Shown in pieces: positions 56,519 through 64,000 of a stretch of DNA of 64,000 bases. This stretch comes from Pseudomonas furukawaii (lineage in GTDB: Bacteria > Pseudomonadota > Gammaproteobacteria > Pseudomonadales > Pseudomonadaceae). The notes under the pieces were generated by a model that made no database searches, was not told the DNA's origin, and was given only the letters and a program-made list of their open reading frames with translations. Each line of letters opens with the position of its first letter. Position 1 is the first letter of the stretch. The stretch spans positions 4,774,001 through 4,838,000 of the forward strand of contig NZ_AP014862.1 of NCBI RefSeq assembly GCF_002355475.1. Reading direction: 5' to 3'. Both the position numbers and the translations under genes were made by a program.

Positions 56519-56901
56519 GGCGTCACCGACGGGTCTGCAAACACCTGTTTCACCTCGGCGTCGTTCGCATCACGCTGGGTGATTTCCTTGATCGGCTGCA
56601 CCCGGAAGGACAGCAGCCCGTCGGAGCTGAGCAGCGTCCGCTCCGCCCAGTGCGTCCGGTCGTAGTAGGAGGTTTCCGTGAGCGGGCTGGCTATGCCGCC
56701 GCCGGTCCCGGTCGTAGCCCGCGCGGGATCCCAGGTCCCCCGCCCCTTGGTCGACGGCCGGGCGCCCTTGCGCTCCAGCGTGTTGAGCGCCTGGACCTGG
56801 CGCCGCTGGGTCTCCAGCGAGTTCAGGTCGCGGCGCAGGGTGCTCGTGCGGGCAGCCGTCACCCCCGTGCGGATGGCCGCACGTTCTTCGGCAAGCGTCA
56901 T
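56515..56901 (-). CDS. Phage structural protein, unknown
   Basis: A 128-residue protein. The first third is helical and charged (AARTSTLRRDLNSLETQRRQ); the rest includes SYYDRTHWAERTLLSSDGLL. It overlaps the next gene by 4 bp. No family recognised. Confidence 0.68.
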   Translation of the reverse strand: MTLAEERAAIRTGVTAARTSTLRRDLNSLETQRRQVQALNTLERKGARPSTKGRGTWDPARATTGTGGGIASPLTETSYYDRTHWAERTLLSSDGLLSFRVQPIKEITQRDANDAEVKQVFADPSVTP

Positions 56902-56902
56902 G

Positions 56903-58669
56903 TCAGAGCTCCAGCAGGTCGTTGTCGATGGTCACCCGGTAGGTCTGCGCCACGGTGACCAGGTACTCGTCGCGGTGCTCTTCGGGAATCTCCGGCGCTG
57001 TCAAGTCGAAGCGCCGGGGGAACTCCTCGAGGGCGGGATTGATGTCCAGGTCGTTCACCGTGTAGTTGCCGGCGAAGCCGTCCAGTTCGTCGTCGTAGAT
57101 CGGGCTGCTGTTGCGCGAACCGAGCTGGGTGGCCAGCTGGGTCGGACTCGGCGGCACTCCGGGCGGCGTGCTCGACGGGATGGCCGGCGGCGTCAGCGGA
57201 TCGGCCACATCGCCACCGCCCTGGCTCACCGCCAGTTGGATGGAGGTGATGGCCGCCCCGGCATCCAGGTCCCATTCATCCGTCAGGTTGAAGACCCGGG
57301 CCCGACACTGCACCGGGTGCCCGAGAATGGTGTCCTGCACATGCAGGGTATGCTCCAGCCTGAACCCGCGCGTGTCGGAGGTCGGCAACTGAAACGCCAG
57401 GCGGTTGCCGCGATGGGCGGCGCGGATGCTGGTGGCGGCCATGGCCAGCAGGCAACTGATGGCATCAATGCGCCGTTCCTCTTCCCGCAGGTCCACCACC
57501 CAATCGCCCAGGGCATCCTGGATGGCGTCCGCCTCCGGTTCGGTGAAGGTCGCCCCTTCGAACTCCGCCTCGCGGTCGCTCTCGGTCTCCAGGGCAACGC
57601 GCTCGCGGCTGATCACCTCCCCCGCCTGGGCTACGCTGGCCGGCGCCTCTACCCGCAGGCTGTACTGCTCGGTAACCCGCTGACTCCAGCGCATGGCACT
57701 GGTCCAGGTGGCGCTCAGCAGCAGGTCAGGATAGGCGTTGGTCCAGCCGAAGGGCGGGTCGCACAGAGCGCCGCTGCCGGTCGCTGGCACCCGCCCCCAG
57801 TTCGCTGTGGCGAGAATCGCCTGGTAACCGGCACCGCTGCTGGCGGCCTCAATCATGGCAATGTCGGGCACCTCGGTGTTGTCATTGCGGCCCCAGGTGG
57901 AACAGAAGCCGTCGATGATGGTGACGCCCGCCACCGCCGGATGCTCCCAGCTGAAGTCCTGGTGCCGCTCGCGAAGGCGGATGAAGCGGTAGTCCGCCGC
58001 CACCTCCACCACGTTGACCCGGTCGTTGAGCTCTACTGGCAGCCAGTCCAGGCTGCCGTCCAGCACAGCCCCGGCCGGGATCACGAACGCCGTAGGTCCG
58101 GTTGCCCAGGGAGTCACCTGGAGCGAGCCCTCGACGGCGCGCTGCAAGCTGGCCGCCCGGGTGCTCAGGCGCTCCTGGGCATAGTCCCAGCGCGACCGCC
58201 CCTCCACCGCCTCGAACACGTCGGCCGACCAGAGGCCACCCACCAGGGCGTCGATGGCGGCCACGTCCATGGCCTCCACTTCCTCCTGCAGGCGGTCGCT
58301 GCACTCGCAGGCAAGCACGCGGGTCTGCAGGTTGAACTGAGGGCGGATCACCTGGCCGGTGAAGCGCAGAGTCTCCACCCAGGCCCCGTTCCGAAGGTCG
58401 CGGTAGTAGATCGCCACGCTCTGGCCGACGTAGCTGGCGGGATTCACCGCACCGGCATCCAGCAACAGGTTGAAGTCGGCCAGGGCCCGGGCGCCCTCCT
58501 CCCGCTCGATCCTGACCACTCCGGTGAGCAGATCGCTGGCGTCCACCCCATTGAGCATCAGGCGCACATCCCAGATCACCGACACCATGGGCTCGACGTC
58601 GACCGCATTCCCGCCGCCCGAAGCGCCGTTCAACTCGATGGTGTTCAGCTCCGATGCATTCAGCTCCAT
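56903..58669 (-). CDS. Tail-associated hub-like (baseplate) protein
   Basis: A 588-residue protein starting MELNASELNTIELNGASGGG at 58669, coupled to the upstream stop by TGATG. Segments such as VVRIEREEGARALADFNLLL and FTGQVIRPQFNLQTRVLAC resemble phage hub proteins (gp27/Tal-like), as does the position directly after the tape measure and distal-tail genes. Not proven. Confidence 0.72.
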   Translation of the reverse strand: MELNASELNTIELNGASGGGNAVDVEPMVSVIWDVRLMLNGVDASDLLTGVVRIEREEGARALADFNLLLDAGAVNPASYVGQSVAIYYRDLRNGAWVETLRFTGQVIRPQFNLQTRVLACECSDRLQEEVEAMDVAAIDALVGGLWSADVFEAVEGRSRWDYAQERLSTRAASLQRAVEGSLQVTPWATGPTAFVIPAGAVLDGSLDWLPVELNDRVNVVEVAADYRFIRLRERHQDFSWEHPAVAGVTIIDGFCSTWGRNDNTEVPDIAMIEAASSGAGYQAILATANWGRVPATGSGALCDPPFGWTNAYPDLLLSATWTSAMRWSQRVTEQYSLRVEAPASVAQAGEVISRERVALETESDREAEFEGATFTEPEADAIQDALGDWVVDLREEERRIDAISCLLAMAATSIRAAHRGNRLAFQLPTSDTRGFRLEHTLHVQDTILGHPVQCRARVFNLTDEWDLDAGAAITSIQLAVSQGGGDVADPLTPPAIPSSTPPGVPPSPTQLATQLGSRNSSPIYDDELDGFAGNYTVNDLDINPALEEFPRRFDLTAPEIPEEHRDEYLVTVAQTYRVTIDNDLLEL

Positions 58670-59175
58670 CAGATTTCCTCGGCGGTGATGGTCCAGTCGT
58701 GCATTCCGGTAGAGGAATCCTGCGCCTCCGGCGGAGGCTCGCAGAAGACCGTGAACACTGGCAGCCAGCACACCTGGTACTGCAGGGCTCCGGGAACCGG
58801 GGTGATGGTGAAGGTCCGGTCAGGCTCGACCACCACGGGCGTCCGATGCCAGTCGCCCCCCACATAGGCCAGCGCCCAGGGCGCATCGTCCGGGCGCGGA
58901 GTCCCCGGCAAGGTGCCGGTGAGCTCCGTAGTGGTCAGCGCCTTCTGCTTGGTGCAGCGCAGCTCCAGTGGCTGGTCGAAGTCGAGGCCCGAGAAGCCGG
59001 GGCCCATCCACCCGCTACCACGGATGGTGATCGCCGTTTTCCGCCAATGGCGCATCTTGACCAGCGCCCCGCCCGAACGGCGCCCAGTAGAGACACCACC
59101 GACCGGCGAATACTCCTCCACCGGAACGCCGCTCTGGAGGCGAATGGGTATCCCACCCAGCATCACCTCAACCAT
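58669..59175 (-). CDS. Distal tail-like protein
   Basis: A 168-residue protein starting MVEVMLGGIPIRLQSGVPVE at 59175. It has GVSTGRRSGGALVKMRHWRK and WALAYVGGDWHRTPVVV. By place immediately after the tape measure it may be the Dit protein that closes the tail tube; no strong motif. It overlaps the tape measure stop by 8 bp and the hub gene by 1 bp. Confidence 0.68.
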   Translation of the reverse strand: MVEVMLGGIPIRLQSGVPVEEYSPVGGVSTGRRSGGALVKMRHWRKTAITIRGSGWMGPGFSGLDFDQPLELRCTKQKALTTTELTGTLPGTPRPDDAPWALAYVGGDWHRTPVVVEPDRTFTITPVPGALQYQVCWLPVFTVFCEPPPEAQDSSTGMHDWTITAEEI

Positions 59176-61978
59176 GTCTCTTTCTCCCGTACTTTCGCGA
59201 CTCAACCCTCACGAGCGCGTCATAGGTTGGATTGTCTGCTTGCAGCGTGTAGGTGCCGCCGTCAGGTAGCTGGAGGATCACAGGGTTGCCGCCGCCAGCG
59301 GGCGCAGGCGGCGCGGCTGGGGTAGGAATAGCCGGGAGCGATCGCCCCCCAATCGAGCCACCCTCGGCGAAACGCGGCAGTCGCCGGGCATTCAGTTGGT
59401 CGAGCAGGGCCGTGCCGTAATGGCGCACGGCGTCCGCGCGCACCATGTACTCGCCGTTCGACCCCCACATCAGAATGCTGTCGCTGGTGCCGGTACCAGG
59501 CCCGCGCAGCAGCCCCCCTTGGGCGTACCCGGGAAACTCGACGCCGGTTGCGGTCGGCACACCGGGCGCCCCCATCTCGGGCGGCGGCACAACCTTGACC
59601 TGGATCGTCATCTGGTCGGAAAGGCCCTTCGCCAGATCGGCCATCTGCTGCTTCACCGTCTCCACGCTGCTGGCATCCAGGCCGAAGCGAATGGTGATGT
59701 TCTCCAATGCCCGGGCCTGGCTGGACAGGCTCTCCAGCTCCATTTTCGCCAGGCCTTCCTTGACCTTCGCGGCCTCGGCATCAACGCGGGCGGCCTGGTT
59801 GGCGATCGCCTCCAACTCCTTAGCTACGCCCTCGAAGCCGTACTCATTGCCGTCGCTCGCGCGCAACTGCCGCAGGATCTCGATCGCCTTCCGGGCCTCA
59901 GCGACAGCGCCCTCGGTATCGCCCTGCTGCAACTTCTGCCGCGCCGTCGCCTTCGCCGCCGTAACAGCACCGAAATCAGCCTCACCAGCGCCTCCCGCTG
60001 CACTGCCGAACTCCGCGGCCGCAGCACGGAACTCGGCCGCAATGCTCTCCTGTTGCTTGCGCGCAGCCAGCAGCTCAGAGTTCGCGCGGGCCAACAGGCT
60101 TCGCTGGTCGCTGATAGCCTGATTGAGGCTGCTCAGGAGCTCCTTGCGCGCCTGCTCCGTATTGGCCTTCTCCTGCTTCAAGATCTCTTGTCGACTGGCA
60201 GACTCCTGCCGCATCGACTCGGTCAGGTCGGAGTCACCCTTCTTGATGAGGTTGTTGGCGCCGTTGATACTCTTCGCCACATCGTTCAGAGCACCGGCAA
60301 TGGCATCCGCTGCCCCTGACTCCTTGGCGTAGCGCCCCCAGTAACGTCGGGTCTCGGTGAAGATGCGCCGGAATCCGGCTCCGATCTCGGGGGCGAATGA
60401 GTCCATTTCCTGCCGAAGCTTCGGCAACTCTTTGCGCAAGGCGTTGGTCACCTGCTCTGCGGTCAGCTCGCCGTTGGCAGCCATTTCCCGTAGCTGGCCG
60501 ATGGTCACCCCAAGAGAGTCGGCCAACGCTCCGGCAATACGATCTGAACCTTCAAGTACCGCATTGAACTCTTCGCCACGCAGCACCCCGCTGCTGATCG
60601 CCTGGGAGAACTGCTGGATGACCGATGCCGATTCCTCAGCAGAGGCGCCACCAATCTTCAGGCCAAGAGACACCGCCTCGATGGTCTCGAGGGTGGCCTG
60701 CTGATCCAGGCCGGCATCTCGCATGGGGCGCTGAAGCCTGGAGTACAGACCGATCAGGTCCGCCACATCGCCTTGCGTCCGGTCTGCAATCCGGTCCAGT
60801 TCAACCTGAGCCGTGTTGAACTCCCCCTGAGAACGAGTAGCCAAGCGCAACCTCGAGTCGAGGCGGCCGACTTCATCAGCGCCCGTCCCAACCTGAAGCG
60901 CGGCAGCACCCAACGCGGCGACTCCCGCCGCAGCCGCCGCACTGGCGCCTCCGCCGGAAACACGTGATAGCCCGGGGATCTCGCTGGCAGCACCTGACAA
61001 GGCCGCACCACCACCGCCGCCTGACATTCCCTTCAGCTCGGCCTTTGTCTCAGCAACCCGGCGCTTCAGCTGCGCCTGGGCAATGGCCAGCTCCTTCGTC
61101 GTCAGGGATCCGGAGCGACGCAGCAGTTCATACTGCTGCCGCAGGCCGGCAATCTCCTGCTCGGCAGCACGAGCCTGATTGATCCCAAGGTTGTCGCGAG
61201 CACGCTCCGCAGCAGCCAGGCGGGCCTCAACACCCGCCCGGCGCTGGGCGGCAGCCAGCTGAGCCACCCCCTGCTTCGCCTGGGCATATCGCCGGGCCTG
61301 GGCGGCAGCCTCCCGCTCTTCGGCGGTAGCCTGCCGTTGGGTCTGCTCACGCAGGTCCCGCAGGCGCGAAAGGGTTTCGCCGACATTGCGCCGATACCGG
61401 CTTTCGGCTTCGGCTCGCTCACGCGCGGAAAGATTGCCGTCCCGGGTCACCAGCTGGTACTGCTGCCGAAGTTCGACCAGCTTGCGTTGGGCTGTCTCTA
61501 TCTCGCCGACACCGAGCGCATTCCGCGCCGCAGTCAGCGCCGCATCACTGCGCCCCGCGTCCATGCGGGAGTTGAACTCGGCGCTGAGACGCCGTTGCTC
61601 GGCGGCCAGGTTGCCGACATCAACCCCCGCGCCCTGCAGCTCTTCGCGCAGGTTGCGCAACTGGCCGATCTGGGCCAACTCCTGCCGCTCCAGGCGCCTC
61701 AGCTCAGTGGTGACGTTCCGGTAATCGGCCTGCAGCTCCTTCGAGGGCGCCTCACTCCGAACCAATTCATCCCGCAGTTGACGCAGGCGATCCTTGGTCG
61801 CAGCAATCTGCCGCTGGGTGCCAACGAGGCTCTGCCCGACATCTCGGAAGGAGTTGACCTGGCGCAGAGGTTTTTCCACCTCCTGGACCAGCCGACCGAA
61901 CTCCTTGCGGAATCCGGCTACTTCGCGCGCAGCGTCATCAAGGTCAGCGGTCAGCCGCAACTCAACTTCAGGGTTCAT
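59168..61978 (-). CDS. Tail tape measure protein
   Basis: A 936-residue tape measure. The first 320 residues are coiled coil (Gln, Arg, Ala and Glu-rich); a Gly/Ala-rich hydrophobic segment lies near 330-365 (ASAAAAAGVAALGAAALQVG), and the N-terminal tape-measure domain follows with GLKIGGASAEESASVIQQFS and AISSGVLRGEEFNAVLEGSD. A C-terminal part with HYGTALLDQLNARRLPRFAE is common in lambda-like phages. The length corresponds to a tail of roughly 140 nm if 1.5 angstrom per residue holds. The start is 4 bp after the frameshift product's stop. Confidence 0.9.
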   Translation of the reverse strand: MNPEVELRLTADLDDAAREVAGFRKEFGRLVQEVEKPLRQVNSFRDVGQSLVGTQRQIAATKDRLRQLRDELVRSEAPSKELQADYRNVTTELRRLERQELAQIGQLRNLREELQGAGVDVGNLAAEQRRLSAEFNSRMDAGRSDAALTAARNALGVGEIETAQRKLVELRQQYQLVTRDGNLSARERAEAESRYRRNVGETLSRLRDLREQTQRQATAEEREAAAQARRYAQAKQGVAQLAAAQRRAGVEARLAAAERARDNLGINQARAAEQEIAGLRQQYELLRRSGSLTTKELAIAQAQLKRRVAETKAELKGMSGGGGGAALSGAASEIPGLSRVSGGGASAAAAAGVAALGAAALQVGTGADEVGRLDSRLRLATRSQGEFNTAQVELDRIADRTQGDVADLIGLYSRLQRPMRDAGLDQQATLETIEAVSLGLKIGGASAEESASVIQQFSQAISSGVLRGEEFNAVLEGSDRIAGALADSLGVTIGQLREMAANGELTAEQVTNALRKELPKLRQEMDSFAPEIGAGFRRIFTETRRYWGRYAKESGAADAIAGALNDVAKSINGANNLIKKGDSDLTESMRQESASRQEILKQEKANTEQARKELLSSLNQAISDQRSLLARANSELLAARKQQESIAAEFRAAAAEFGSAAGGAGEADFGAVTAAKATARQKLQQGDTEGAVAEARKAIEILRQLRASDGNEYGFEGVAKELEAIANQAARVDAEAAKVKEGLAKMELESLSSQARALENITIRFGLDASSVETVKQQMADLAKGLSDQMTIQVKVVPPPEMGAPGVPTATGVEFPGYAQGGLLRGPGTGTSDSILMWGSNGEYMVRADAVRHYGTALLDQLNARRLPRFAEGGSIGGRSLPAIPTPAAPPAPAGGGNPVILQLPDGGTYTLQADNPTYDALVRVESRKYGRKRHG

Positions 61979-61982
61979 CAGC

Positions 61983-62380
61983 TCACCCCTTCAGGGCACG
62001 GAGGAATAGAGACCAGGGGTAACTCAACACCTGGTGGTGGCCCACCCGGACCAGCGTGCAAATTGCAGACTCCAGGGCGCTCAGGCTGCCGCCGGAGCCT
62101 TGCTTAGCCGGTCCAGTAGCTCGAAAAAATGGGGGTTCTGCTCCTTGGCCAGCTTGATGACCTCGGCTACCTGACTGGGTGTCATGGCATCCAGGGCATC
62201 CTCGGAGAGATTGGTCATGACCCTCAGGTCAGACAAGCGGCACTCCTTGAACAACAGGTCACCGAAGATATCCCCGCCGCGATCGGCGAAAATCACCCGA
62301 GCCTCAGCCACAGTGATTTCCCGCACCTGGACTTCGCGCCCGGCAATGGTCTTGGACTTGATGGTGATAGCGTCGGACAT
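61983..62380 (-). CDS. Tail assembly chaperone long form by -1 frameshift (G-T type)
   Basis: The short product shares its first 86 codons with this one. At the slippery heptamer T-TTT-TTC (62123-62129) a -1 shift leads into an open frame of 46 more residues, reading RATGPAKQGSGGSLSALES, then a protein-like LVRVGHHQVLSYPWSLFLRA, and stopping at 61983-61985, just before the tape measure start. The total would be 132 residues. The lambda gpG/gpGT pair and its relatives in most siphophages use this trick. The coordinates span a frameshift, so simple translation fails. Confidence 0.75.
62081..62380 (-). CDS. Tail assembly chaperone, short form (G type)
   Basis: A 99-residue protein, MSDAITIKSKTIAGREVQVR at the start. 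It is acidic and helical with EVIKLAKEQNPHFFELLDRL near the end, where the slippery site lies. The position between tail tube and tape measure genes is the standard one. GGAGGA lies just upstream of the start. Confidence 0.82.
   Translation of the reverse strand: MSDAITIKSKTIAGREVQVREITVAEARVIFADRGGDIFGDLLFKECRLSDLRVMTNLSEDALDAMTPSQVAEVIKLAKEQNPHFFELLDRLSKAPAAA
62123..62129 (-). promoter_or_regulatory. Slippery heptamer TTTTTTC for programmed -1 frameshift
   Basis: On the minus strand the codons CAT TTT TTC GAG contain T-TTT-TTC, a perfect X-XXY-YYZ heptamer in the zero frame; the -1 frame is open to 61985. Confidence 0.75.
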
Positions 62381-62394
62381 GAATCCTCCGGACG

Positions 62395-62418
62395 AAAAAA
62401 AACCCGCGTAAGCGGGTT
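62395..62418 (-). terminator. Terminator downstream of the zinc-ribbon moron
   Basis: On the minus strand AACCCGC-TTAC-GCGGGTT is followed by a run of eight T residues (62395-62402). It lies between the zinc-ribbon gene and the chaperone gene inside the tail operon. Confidence 0.85.
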
Positions 62419-62434
62419 TCCAGGGCGTCAGGCC

Positions 62435-62722
62435 CTACATTTTTGAAAGGACGCCGAAGAAGGCGCCGAAGAAGATCGTCAGTAACGCACCAATGACGGC
62501 CAGGATGATCAGGGCTGGAATGGAGGCCAACGCTGCCTTCACCATAAACCAGACCATCGAGTTGAAGCTCATCTGGAAATCCACTACCACCACCTGTTGG
62601 GGCCTAACGTAGTCGCCAGCAGCACCGACATGCCGCATGGTAGCGTCGGCACATACCGGGCATTCGGCTTCAGCCTGAATCTGTTTCAAGGTGAATTCGT
62701 AGCCACAGTCATCACACTTCAT
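62435..62722 (-). CDS. Zinc-ribbon membrane protein (prophage moron)
   Basis: A 95-residue protein. CDDCGYEFTL (residue 3) and CPVCADATM (about 22) make a four-Cys zinc ribbon; then a linker and two hydrophobic helices (about 56-77 and 78-92; MVKAALASIPALIILAVIGA). It interrupts the usual tube-chaperone gene pair and has its own strong terminator, the marks of a moron expressed from the prophage. Possible roles include superinfection exclusion or membrane sensing, but nothing specific is recognised. Confidence 0.8.
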   Translation of the reverse strand: MKCDDCGYEFTLKQIQAEAECPVCADATMRHVGAAGDYVRPQQVVVVDFQMSFNSMVWFMVKAALASIPALIILAVIGALLTIFFGAFFGVLSKM

Positions 62723-62780
62723 CAGGGCATCCCTCCCAAATTGGAATGGGAGGGAATGTAGATCATCCGCCGGTCCGTCG

Positions 62781-63560
62781 TCACGGCGCTGGCAACGGCT
62801 TTTCCTTCTGGATCTTCATGTAAGCGGACTTGCCAGTGCCACGCGTAGGATCGGCCAGCACCTCGACGGCGACGTTCATGCCCATGAAGTCTTCGGTGCC
62901 CAGCCAGTCGAGCGACTCGGCCGGCGCGAACTTGCAGCGCCAGAAGCGCGGGTTGATCCGCTTCATGGTGCCGGCACCGTTCTGGCCTTCGAGCAGGATC
63001 TCGAACTCCTGGCTGGAGTTAGTCAGGACTTCGATTTCGTCGAAGGCGGCGCAGGTATAGCTGACCTCGACGGAGTAATCGCCAACCGCCCCCTCAATCG
63101 CCGTCGCCAGGGCCCCGCCGGGCAGCACTTCGATGCCGGAACCGGTCATGCGGTAGTCGTCATCTTCAACGAAGGTCGTGGTGCCGGTGGCAGCGTCCGT
63201 CACCGAGGTAATGGTGAGGGGCATCTTCTCCAGGACGATGGTCTTGTCGACCTGGGCGATATGAGCCTCATCGGCCACGGCTGCGGAGGGGACCTCAGAG
63301 ACGTTGGCCCAGAGATTCGCAGCGATGTTCTCCGTGTTGAACTCACGGAAGTTCATGGCCAGGGTCAGGGCAGTGATTCGAGTCTTCTTGTCGAAGTTCC
63401 CGCCCTCCGGCGTCCGGGTGTTGGCCAGGATGATCTCCTGGGTTTCGGTCGCCTGAGTCACCGTCGAGACCAGCCCCACGTCGCGGAAGGGCAACCCGGT
63501 ACCAGCAGGACGGATCTTGACGATGCCGCCGAGAATTACAGTTTCGATCGTGCGAGCCAT
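62781..63560 (-). CDS. Major tail (tube) protein
   Basis: A 259-residue tail tube protein, MARTIETVILGGIVKIRPAG at the start. Its place before the chaperone pair and tape measure, and strand-rich segments such as IRTALTLAMNFREFNTENIA-like residues and YSVEVSYTCAAFDEIEVLTN, fit siphophage tube proteins. It likely assembles as stacked hexamer rings. A conserved Trp-Arg region RFWRCKFAPAESLDWLGTED lies near the C-terminus. Confidence 0.8.
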   Translation of the reverse strand: MARTIETVILGGIVKIRPAGTGLPFRDVGLVSTVTQATETQEIILANTRTPEGGNFDKKTRITALTLAMNFREFNTENIAANLWANVSEVPSAAVADEAHIAQVDKTIVLEKMPLTITSVTDAATGTTTFVEDDDYRMTGSGIEVLPGGALATAIEGAVGDYSVEVSYTCAAFDEIEVLTNSSQEFEILLEGQNGAGTMKRINPRFWRCKFAPAESLDWLGTEDFMGMNVAVEVLADPTRGTGKSAYMKIQKEKPLPAP

Positions 63561-63618
63561 GGAGTGGCCTCCAGAAAAAGCGAAACCCGCACAGGGCGGG
63601 CTCGTGAAGTTGATGTAT

Positions 63619-64000
63619 TCACTGCTGGATCAGGGTGGTCAGGTAAACCGGCAGGAGGAAGGTGGCGCAGCTGAGCCCGTCACCTGGTGGAAACGCGTCA
63701 GGCGTACCGAACTGGATTCCCGTCACGCCAAGCGGCAACCACTTGAGGAAGTTCTTGTGGCCCGGCAGCAGGCAGCGCATTACATCCAGCTGCAGGTCTT
63801 CAAGCGCCGACTCGTAGCTGGTGCCGGCCTCCACCGCGCCGACGATGCGAAAGCCTGGCTGCAGCTTGATCGCCCCCGGGCCAGCCGCTGGAGGCTGGCC
63901 ACGACCCGGCTGCACAACCAGCAGCGGGTATGCCACCGTCTGGGCCTTGATCACCTCATTCAGCCAGCCGGAGTGCACATTCGCACCGACATTGGTGAGG
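63619..64000 (-). CDS. Tail completion / minor tail protein (partial, N-terminus beyond window)
   Basis: The frame is open to the window end, so the true start is probably beyond 64000; a GTG at 63978 is possible but the upstream residues (LTNVGANVHSGW) continue in a protein-like way. The visible part contains TVAYPLLVVQPGRG and ends FLLPVYLTTLIQQ. By position before the tube gene it may be a tail terminator or completion protein (gpU-like). A weak hairpin (63588-63602) follows its stop. Confidence 0.7.
   Translation of the reverse strand, partial: LTNVGANVHSGWLNEVIKAQTVAYPLLVVQPGRGQPPAAGPGAIKLQPGFRIVGAVEAGTSYESALEDLQLDVMRCLLPGHKNFLKWLPLGVTGIQFGTPDAFPPGDGLSCATFLLPVYLTTLIQQ

Larger units (their letters stand above)
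47580..64000. mobile_element. Siphovirus-type prophage, late region (partial)
   Basis: Genes for a Dam-like methylase, lysis, tail fibre, tail tip, tape measure, tail chaperones with frameshift and tail tube are read mostly leftward up to the window end. The capsid, packaging, replication and integrase genes are not in the window. A tape measure with a frameshifting chaperone pair indicates a long non-contractile tail. The outer boundary may lie before 47580 and could include the MBL cassette. Confidence 0.85.

Overview
The window is a GC-rich chromosomal segment of a Pseudomonas in the broad sense. The order ruvB-ruvA-ruvC, yebC, aspS, Dps-like gene, cold-shock gene, slyX, HIT gene, oprD, thioesterase gene, proS, acylphosphatase gene, yihY, arsC-like, wrbA, hda, AI-2E permease, purM-purN, mazG, relA, rlmD, cysM, gacS, ldhA, dinB matches, from memory, the block around oprD, relA and gacS in P. 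aeruginosa. Pseudomonas-type REP palindromes and the long GacS sensor kinase agree. I cannot name a species; no rRNA or tRNA was recognised.

Core, 1-25.4 kb: Holliday-junction resolution (RuvABC), a nondiscriminating-type AspRS, a Dps-like ferritin, a GGDEF diguanylate cyclase, a membrane-anchored cold-shock protein, the OprD porin, ProRS, lipoproteins, flavodoxin-like WrbA, the DnaA-regulating Hda, and PurM/PurN. An IS110-family element (about 18476-19828) splits the terminator hairpin between the DUF2069 gene and hda.

Integrated element 1, 25455-31235: a compact 5.8 kb element between 21-bp direct repeats, inserted into the terminator of a DUF3108 gene. One leftward operon, every gene overlapping the next, carries two small helix-turn-helix proteins, two small unknown proteins, a filamentous-phage-type replication initiator and a tyrosine integrase. 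A divergent repressor sits behind a perfect 13-bp-arm operator. A visibly AT-rich two-gene cargo lies next to the right end. No coat or Zot-like genes were seen, so it looks like a satellite or mini-inovirus rather than a full filamentous prophage.

Core, 31.2-44.9 kb: Rof-like antiterminator, DUF2058 protein, MazG, RelA, RlmD, CysM, a Sel1 protein behind a possible Fur box, GacS, LdhA, small proteins and DinB.

Accessory region, 44.9 kb to the end: first an AT-rich three-gene cassette (two unknown proteins and a metallo-beta-lactamase-fold hydrolase that seems to start at AUU). Then comes the late region of a siphovirus-type prophage, mostly read leftward: Dam-like methylase, small unknown genes, lysis genes, tail fibre and tail-tip genes, tape measure, a tail-assembly chaperone pair made by a -1 frameshift at UUUUUUC, a zinc-ribbon membrane moron with its own terminator, the tail tube gene and a partial tail-completion gene cut by the window edge. 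The best candidates for undescribed biology are the satellite with its cargo pair and the MBL cassette at the prophage edge; both look like phage-conflict cargo, but their function is inference only.
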